A program made the position numbers and the translations under genes. The notes under the pieces were generated by a model. It saw only the letters and a list, made by a program, of their open reading frames with translations, was not told the origin of the DNA and ran no database searches. From Adiantum capillus-veneris (taxonomy: Eukaryota; Streptophyta; Polypodiopsida; Polypodiales; Pteridaceae), in NCBI GenBank assembly GCA_014529385.2, contig CM043958.1:148396385-148460384 (forward strand): a stretch of DNA of 64,000 nt. The letters are read 5' to 3'. Shown piece after piece: positions 58,213-64,000 of this stretch (its first letter is position 1; each line of letters opens with the position of its first letter).

Positions 58213-61200
58213 ATTTCAGCAGCTTGGGAGAGCACGTTCTGCACCAGCAAAACAACCTCCACACAATTTCCATGTTGGATGGCCGACCATTGCTTGTGGT
58301 GTCAGATGTTTTGAAGAGAGGATTGTGAAAAATGAGCCACCTCCAAGTGCACTGCAGGGATCTGAGTACTTTCAGCAGCATGAGCAATACAATCCACTTC
58401 ATGATGACATGACTCACAATTACCACAGGGATGACTCACAGTCACAATTCTCCATGAAGGTAACCATCGGATGCAAGAATATTGTTCTATGATGAAAAGA
58501 GAGATCCGTAGGAGACAACGAGAAAGTGATGCATCAGGTTCAGGTCAACAAAAGATGTGAATCAGGTTTGCATGAAAGTCTCAAAATGCTGGCAGGAAGC
58601 AACAAAAGGCATGACTTGTGATGCTAAGAAAACTGCCTTTCAATGTCTTCTAGGACTACCAGCTTTTAGACGTGTGCATCATGCATCTGAGAAGTCAATA
58701 CTATCCAATATTCAAGGCACAATTACTAAAGTCAAAGAATCCATGTCTGAAGAGGAGCGGAAGATGCTGTTTGCATGATGTTGGTGAATAGTGAAGGAGA
58801 TCCATCAAGGTCTATTAGCAACTCCAAGATGGCTAGATTTACTGGATTGCATTGGCAAAACTTTGCAGCAACCAATTCAAGGTTAAAACAGGCTGAGGTT
58901 GGCGCATTTCCTTTGCAATTATGTAGTCGTCAAGTACCTCAAAGTTCCACCATCACACAAGCGACCAAAGACCTTGTTTTTTCCTTTTGGCAGACAGAGA
59001 CAAGAGTGTCGCCAAACAAAAAAGATGTGTGTCGAAAACGATTGGGCAGAAAATCTTACATAAAGCATCCAATACATTTGCTTGATGATTCACAGGTATG
59101 CTCCTAAAGTTTTATAGGTATGAACTTTGGATGTAGAGAAAAGTCATAGAGTTCCTTTCAAAGGTAGTCATGGAAGTACCATGATAGTATAAAAGGCTGT
59201 TTAGGTACTCTGGATCTTTGAAAGATTTTAGAATACCTTGCAAAGGTAGTCTTGAAAGTACCATGCGAGTCTAAATGGGTCCTCTAGGTACTTTGGAGGT
59301 AGAAAAAGCTCATAGAGTTCCTTTCAAAGGTAGTCATGGAAGTACCATGACAGTAAAGAGGCTCTTTAGGTACTCTAGACCTTTGAAAGAGTCTAGAATA
59401 CCTCGCAAAGATAGTCTTGAAACTACCATAGAGTTCTTTTCAAAGGTAGTTATTTACCATGAGAGTGAAGAGGTTCTCTAGAAACTTTGGAGGCAGAGAA
59501 AAGTCACATAGTTCCTTTCAAAGGTAGTCATGGAAGTACCATGATAGTATAAAGGCTCTTTAGGTACTCTGGATCTTTGAAAGAGTCTAGAATACCTCGC
59601 AAAGGTAGTCTTGAAAGTACCATGTGAGTTTAAATGGGTTCTCTAGGTACTTTGGAGATAGAAAAAGTTCATAGAGTTCCTTTGAAAGGTAGTCATGGAA
59701 GTACCATGACAGTAAAGATGATCGTTAGGTACTCTGGATCTCTGAAAGAGTCTAAAATACCTCACAACGGTAGTCTTGAAAGTACCATAGAGTTAATTTC
59801 AAAGGTAGTCATGGAAGTACCATGATAGTAAGAGGTGCTCTAGGTACTTTGGAGGTAGAAAAAATCATTGAATACCTCACAGAGCTTTTACTTTGATGGT
59901 TTTTACTTTGAAAAAAGTCTGAGCCTTCGATGGGTTTTATTTTTTCTTGCACAAGGTGAACTTTACATGAGGTTCCAAATTCAATATCCACACATCAAGA
60001 TCTCACTCAGATGTTTTGAGGGATTGAAACCTTGGTTTGTTCGTAAGTTGAAGGACCGTTACACGTGCTGCTGTATTGCTCATATTCATATGATATATCT
60101 CAAGGAAGCATTCAAACACATGAGACACAGTAAGACAGGCATGCACGGCGATGGGTGTGGTTGCATGTGTGCTATATGCTTGCCAAAAGAGGCTCCAAGT
60201 AAGTGTGAAGCTGCCACGTACACATACACCAGTGTAAGCACATTGATTGAAAGTGTGCTATGTGAAAAACCAATGGACTCCGCATTTCATAAGTTGACTT
60301 GCTTGAAAGGAGAATTTCCTCAATGTGGGTCGAAGAGATTATTGCTTTGTCCAAACAAAACACTTGAAAGTGCAGCCCAAATTTCTGTTAAGGTGTTTGA
60401 AGACATTGCCTCAACCCATTCTCAAGGCAAGAAGCGCAAGGATCTTCTGGTGAAGGAAATGGGATGCAAGGATTTCACAACTTTTCTTCAAAAGCATCTG
60501 ACCACTTACATCCAACACAATTTTATTGCTCGGTGGCAATCTCAGCAGTTCAAAGATTGCATTCATAGGTTTCCTAGAGATATAGTGGTCTCTGTTATTG
60601 ACTTTGAGGAAAACTACTCATTTAAGGAGCAAAATGAAATCCAGTCAATGCATTGGTACTCTTCACAAGTCACCATCTTGGTGCACATTACATACATTCA
60701 AGACGAGAAAGACCAGGTGTTAAAATATACACATCTTTACATTTATGATGACAAAGATCATGACACGCTCTTTGTGTAGCATTGCTTGCAATTGCATAGT
60801 GTTTGGCTTCAAAATCAGGGATTCAACTTCTTGAAGCGGCACTGGGTGTGGTCAGATGGATGTGCTGTTCAATTCAAGTCATCTATTCTTCGTGTCAAGG
60901 TACGCCAGGTTTTATTCCACCTCTCATGAAAAGTTTCCAGAAATTTGTTTCTGCACAGCATTGAAGGTGGGTCATTGTTTTAGGTACTATGGTTTGAATG
61001 GCATTGAAATGCTGTGGAGTTTCATTGCCTCAGGCCACGGCAAAGAGGAGCATGATGGGGTAGGGGCAGTTGTTAAGAGGGCTTTAACACATGAGCAGTT
61101 AAAGGCTGATGCATGGCACATGAAGTGTGCCAAGGATGTTGTTGGCTTCTTGAAGCATAAATTTAATGATGAAAGTGGTCACACAGGGGTGAATAGGATT

Positions 61201-61837
61201 TTTGGGGAGGTCCAAGCAACTGAGGTGCCAAGGGAGAAGAAGTGGAATTGCAAGCGAGTTGAAGGCTCATGATCAATACACTATGTCAATGGATACTCCA
61301 AGAGCGACAAGTGTGCACTCCGTTCCAGACTTCTCGCTTGTTTTTGTGAATTTTGTATGTTCCAGCGTTGGAGGCGATGCTTGAAGAGCACACGGTGTTG
61401 AGTACTGGGAGTATCTAACCCTTAAGGCATTGGATGTTGACAATGCACAAAGTGAATATTTTAGCGATGACGAAGGATCAGATCTGCCGATGTATGGTGG
61501 GCATCATGACGCAATTAGTGATGCTCTATGCGTCGGTTATGCCCTTGCCACCAATGCCAATGAAGATGGAGCTGACTTCTACCTTTTGAGGTGCTCACAG
61601 GAGAAATACAAAATAGCAAGAGCCTTGAGTGATTCCTGGGGAAACATACTTTTTGCAGGGAGCTATTTGGTTGAGGGGTACTATTACGAGCTAGTGGAAG
61701 GTGCCGAGCATATCTATTACATGCCTGCTAGTCAACCAAAAGTGCTTCTTGCATCACACTTGGTTAGATCGATTAAGATACCCTTGGAACCCTTAGAAGG
61801 AGAGCCACATAAGTTCAAACTCGTTGCAGAAATATAG
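58213..61837 (+). pseudogene. Transposase-like gene of element C
   Basis: Coding segments in order: 58213-58460 (FHVGWPTIACGVRCFEERI); 58557-58778 (FQCLLGLPAFRRVHHASEK); 58790-59095 (RVSPNKKDVCRKRLGRKSY, donor gtatgc); a repeat-filled intron of about 0.86 kb; 59956-60779 (LRCFEGLKPWFVRKLKDRY, a Cys/His-rich TCCCIAHIH, CGCMCAICLP); WVWSDGCAVQFKSS near 60850; FIASGHGKEEHDGVGAVVKR near 61030; and the C-terminal part 61430-61837. A widespread eukaryotic family of transposase-like proteins has the same plan: a Cys/His zone, an SDGxxxQ(F/Y)K motif, then a GHGKxxxDGxGG-like motif whose acidic residues suggest a DDE nuclease. I cannot name the superfamily. An in-frame TAG (60777-60779) and a frame change near 60890 disable it. 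Confidence 0.65.
59110..59870 (+). repeat. Tandem repeat array in the intron of element C
   Basis: About 4.5 imperfect copies of a unit of roughly 165-195 bp. Each includes tagagttcctttcaaaggta, gtcatggaagtaccatga and tttaggtactctggat, with further aaaggtagtcttgaaagtac. The array fills almost the whole presumed intron. Confidence 0.92.
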
Positions 61838-61889
61838 GAAAATGTGTACAACAGTATGCCAATAGTGATATAGGTTGTTGCCCAAGTAA

Positions 61890-62690
61890 CTTGTAGAAGT
61901 ACTGGTAATTAGCTTCAAAGTACCATGCAACTATTCCACAGGTGGTTTTTGTAAGATCCTATCATATGGTTCAAAACCTCTTGCAGGCCAGTCCAAACAA
62001 GTACTTGTCAACTCTTTTGTCTACTTGAGTAACAAAAATAGCATTTCAATTCTGGAACACAAAGTACCTGTCTGTCAGCCTAAAGTACCTTACAGGTAGT
62101 TCACAAGCACTTCTAAAAGTTTATCTACCAGCCCAAATTACCTTTAAGGTAGTCCTCAAGTGGTTTCTGTATGTTAAGATATGTAAGTAACAAGCACTTG
62201 TAAAACCTTTTGTAGGCCATCCCAAAGTACCCTATAGGTTCTTTACAAGTCTGACAACCAAAAGTACCTTACAGGTAGTTCACAGGTGGCAACTGTATTA
62301 AACTATGTAGGATAGAAGGACTTTTAAAAGTTATTGTATGCCAGCCCAAAGTACCTTATAGGTTCTTTACAGGTCTGACAACCAAAAGTACCTTACAGGT
62401 AGTTCACAGGTGGAAACTATCTTAAACTATGTAGGAAACAAGGACTTGTAAAATTTGTATGCCAGCACAAAGTACCTTATAGGTTCTTTACAGGCATGAC
62501 AACCAAAAGTACCTTACAAGTAGTTCACAGGTGGAAACTGTATTAAACTATGTAGGAAACAAGGACTTGTAAAAGTTGTTGTATGCTAGTACAAAGTACC
62601 TTATAGGTAGTCCCTGAGTGGTTTTTGTACACAACAATCTATTAAGTTTTGGTATGCCAACCCAAAGTACCTTACATTGTAACTGTTTTA
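61890..62690 (+). repeat. Tandem repeat array 3' of the element C transposase-like gene
   Basis: Five or more copies of a unit of about 122 bp, clearest from 62100 to 62590. Each contains aaagtaccttataggttctt, gtaccttacaggtagttcac and aactatgtaggaaacaagga. The short words AAGTACC and AGGTAGT are shared with the intron array at 59110-59870 although the units differ. Confidence 0.92.
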
Positions 62691-63130
62691 AATTGGGAAA
62701 CAATAACAAAATCAGAAAAATAACACTTCAATGCTTGGAAACTTAAACAGTCTTAAACTACTTGAATCAGAAAAATAACACTTCAATGCTGGGACACAAA
62801 GACAACGCATCCAATCAATTGGAATATATTACATCTTCAACAATTTGACTTATCAAGTCATTACATGAGTTATAATGGCAATCAAAAGGAAGCCATAAAA
62901 TTGGTTTCCACATGGAAAGTAGCATATAAATATATAAGGTTCTGGCACGGGTTTAGTTTAGCTACAAAAGGTACATAGAGGATCTGTCATCCTAAAAAAA
63001 TCAAGGGACGTCATCGTCGCTTGCACTCTATGGGCATGAGCTGTGTCCCACATAAGTACGCATCATACAATGTATTTTTAAACCCTTTTGCAATTGCTGT
63101 GAATACATACTTGTCGTCATCAGTAGGTTT
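62691..63130. other. No recognised gene
   Basis: AT-rich space between the convergent transposase-like and FCP1-like genes. A phrase ending tcagaaaaataacacttcaatg occurs twice (about 62712-62733 and 62767-62788). Nothing else seen. Confidence 0.5.
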
Positions 63131-63151
63131 TGGTTTGCTGAATGTGTTCGC

Positions 63152-63838
63152 CTAGGCACGACGATCTGTAGCATGCTGCCACCCTTTTAGCCAGGCCTTT
63201 AGATCTTTTGACAAGTATTGGCTGGAGCGGTGCTCAATACCAAGCACTATGATGTAAGTACCACAGGGATTATAATGACATTTATAGGAACTGTTGTCAA
63301 TTAAAAGGACATTGCTGGTATCATACCGCTGCAGCTTCGCCAAAATTTTTTGCAATACCTTGAAAAATGCTCGCCTTCCACCACCAAAACAGTAACTACC
63401 CACATCACATAACTGTTGTCCAGCCCATCCACTAATTTAACTGTGAACCTAGGGAAAACATCTTCAAATTCTTGAGCCCACTTTGCTGAGCATTGCACTG
63501 CTCCATATGTAGACATTTGCCCATGTCACAGCCCATGCAATAAAATCCTGTGCATCTTTCGGAACAAACAGGTACCTGCCATCTGCCTCCTCATGCTTGA
63601 CAAATGATGTAGCTTCAATATCGGGGAGAGACGAAGGGTCATGCTTATTAGGTGTACATGTAAGACAAAGTACACCATTAAGATCTAATATGAGGGCTGA
63701 TCGGGTTGGATCATCATACTGCAAGGAGGAGATAGATGGGGGAATGTACTTTGGGGGATCTCTGATGATGATGATTTCCTCTACGGGCAGCTTGAGGGTC
63801 CCCTTTTCCTTCGGACACTCTGTAAAAGACAACATCAT
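63152..63838 (-). pseudogene. FCP1/SCP-type HAD phosphatase-like gene, broken
   Basis: The minus-strand frame from 63838 reads KYIPPSISSLQYDDPTRSAL, then ILDLNGVLCLTC, corresponding to the HAD motif I of CTD-phosphatases (usually DxDxT). VYIWSSAMLSKV (about 63500) matches the FCP1 motif (V/I)(F/Y)(I/V)(W/F)(S/T)(S/A). After a frame change, FFKVLQKILAKLQRYDTSN and VLLIDNSSYKCHYNPCGTY (about 63300-63240) match the end of the FCP1 homology domain (IDDSxxxxxxNP). Motif I has DLNG: the second Asp is Asn, so ordinary phosphatase chemistry is doubtful. The middle of the domain is damaged. The gene may begin upstream of the window end. It converges on the element C transposase-like gene. Confidence 0.75.
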
Positions 63839-64000
63839 TCAACATTGAAAAATAAACACGAGGCAATATTTGACATAAAAGCCACAAAAACATAGAGGCC
63901 GACAAAAACATAGACATTGTGCTTATGAAACATAAAAGCGACAAAAACATAGAGGCCGACAAAAAAGTTTCTTTTGCATTCAAAATCAAGAATCACAGAT

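Noticed and set aside
59110-59870. Tandem array considered as a CRISPR array
   Set aside because: Repeats are imperfect, units are 165-195 bp without repeat-spacer structure, and the context is a plant intron.
1-64000. tRNA or rRNA genes and organellar DNA
   Set aside because: I saw no convincing cloverleaf, 5S, 18S or 25S signature, and no chloroplast or mitochondrial gene; a tRNAscan or Rfam search would be decisive.

Overview
This window reads as nuclear DNA of a land plant. It has short exons with GT-AG introns, En/Spm (CACTA) and Ty1/copia transposons of plant type, a captured fragment of a plant-specific HIPP metal-chaperone gene, and very long CT, GA and CA microsatellites. A seed-free plant such as a fern is my guess from the repeat-rich, relic-laden texture; the sequence does not prove it. 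I see no ordinary single-copy housekeeping gene. Nearly everything recognisable is a mobile element, a relic of one, or a gene carried by one.

Layout: 1-5.5 kb holds a 1.65-kb duplicated repeat with CT/CA tracts. From 6.2 to 18.1 kb the minus strand carries what I call element A: a degraded block of unknown function (15.5-18.1 kb), a divergent histone H3-like ORF (9.34-9.78 kb) and a Ulp1-like protease relic (6.2-7.9 kb). A 1.3-kb non-coding CACTA-ended insertion lies between the H3 ORF and the Ulp1 relic, and microsatellites and LINE-like pieces fill the rest. A LINE endonuclease relic lies at 18.4-19.5 kb and a perfect 79-bp-arm palindrome at 21.1 kb. At 22.24-31.14 kb a 1.03-kb tandem duplication is interrupted in its second copy by a complete 6,846-bp CACTA element (23,993-30,838). 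Its ends, 3-bp target duplication and empty site are all visible. It carries a tnp2-like gene lacking its catalytic core, a TNPA-like gene and a captured HIPP fragment. A candidate LTR lies at 32.8-33.8 kb.

From about 36.0 to 44.3 kb lies element B: two plus-strand genes converging on two minus-strand genes. The minus-strand block (41.2-44.3 kb) shares a colinear series of motifs with element A, and 141 bp downstream of it, on the same strand, is a second histone H3-like gene. That gene has a canonical MARTKQTAR start, a long charged insertion, and then an H3 fold. Two related elements in one window, each with an H3-like gene on the same strand as its conserved block, is the most unusual thing here.

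From 44,966 to 50,125 there is a complete but mutated Ty1/copia retrotransposon with LTRs, PBS, PPT and a TTTAC target duplication. The rest holds a possible LRR relic (52.9-53.6 kb), a second copia relic (56.4-58.0 kb), and element C: a broken transposase-like gene (58.2-61.8 kb) converging on an FCP1/SCP-type phosphatase-like relic (63.1-63.8 kb). Tandem arrays sharing an AAGTACC / AGGTAGT vocabulary lie inside and after the transposase gene. Most coding regions have stops or frameshifts. Exceptions without a visible break are the H3-like ORF of element A and some short unassigned ORFs; the first plus-strand gene of element B is intact apart from one stop.
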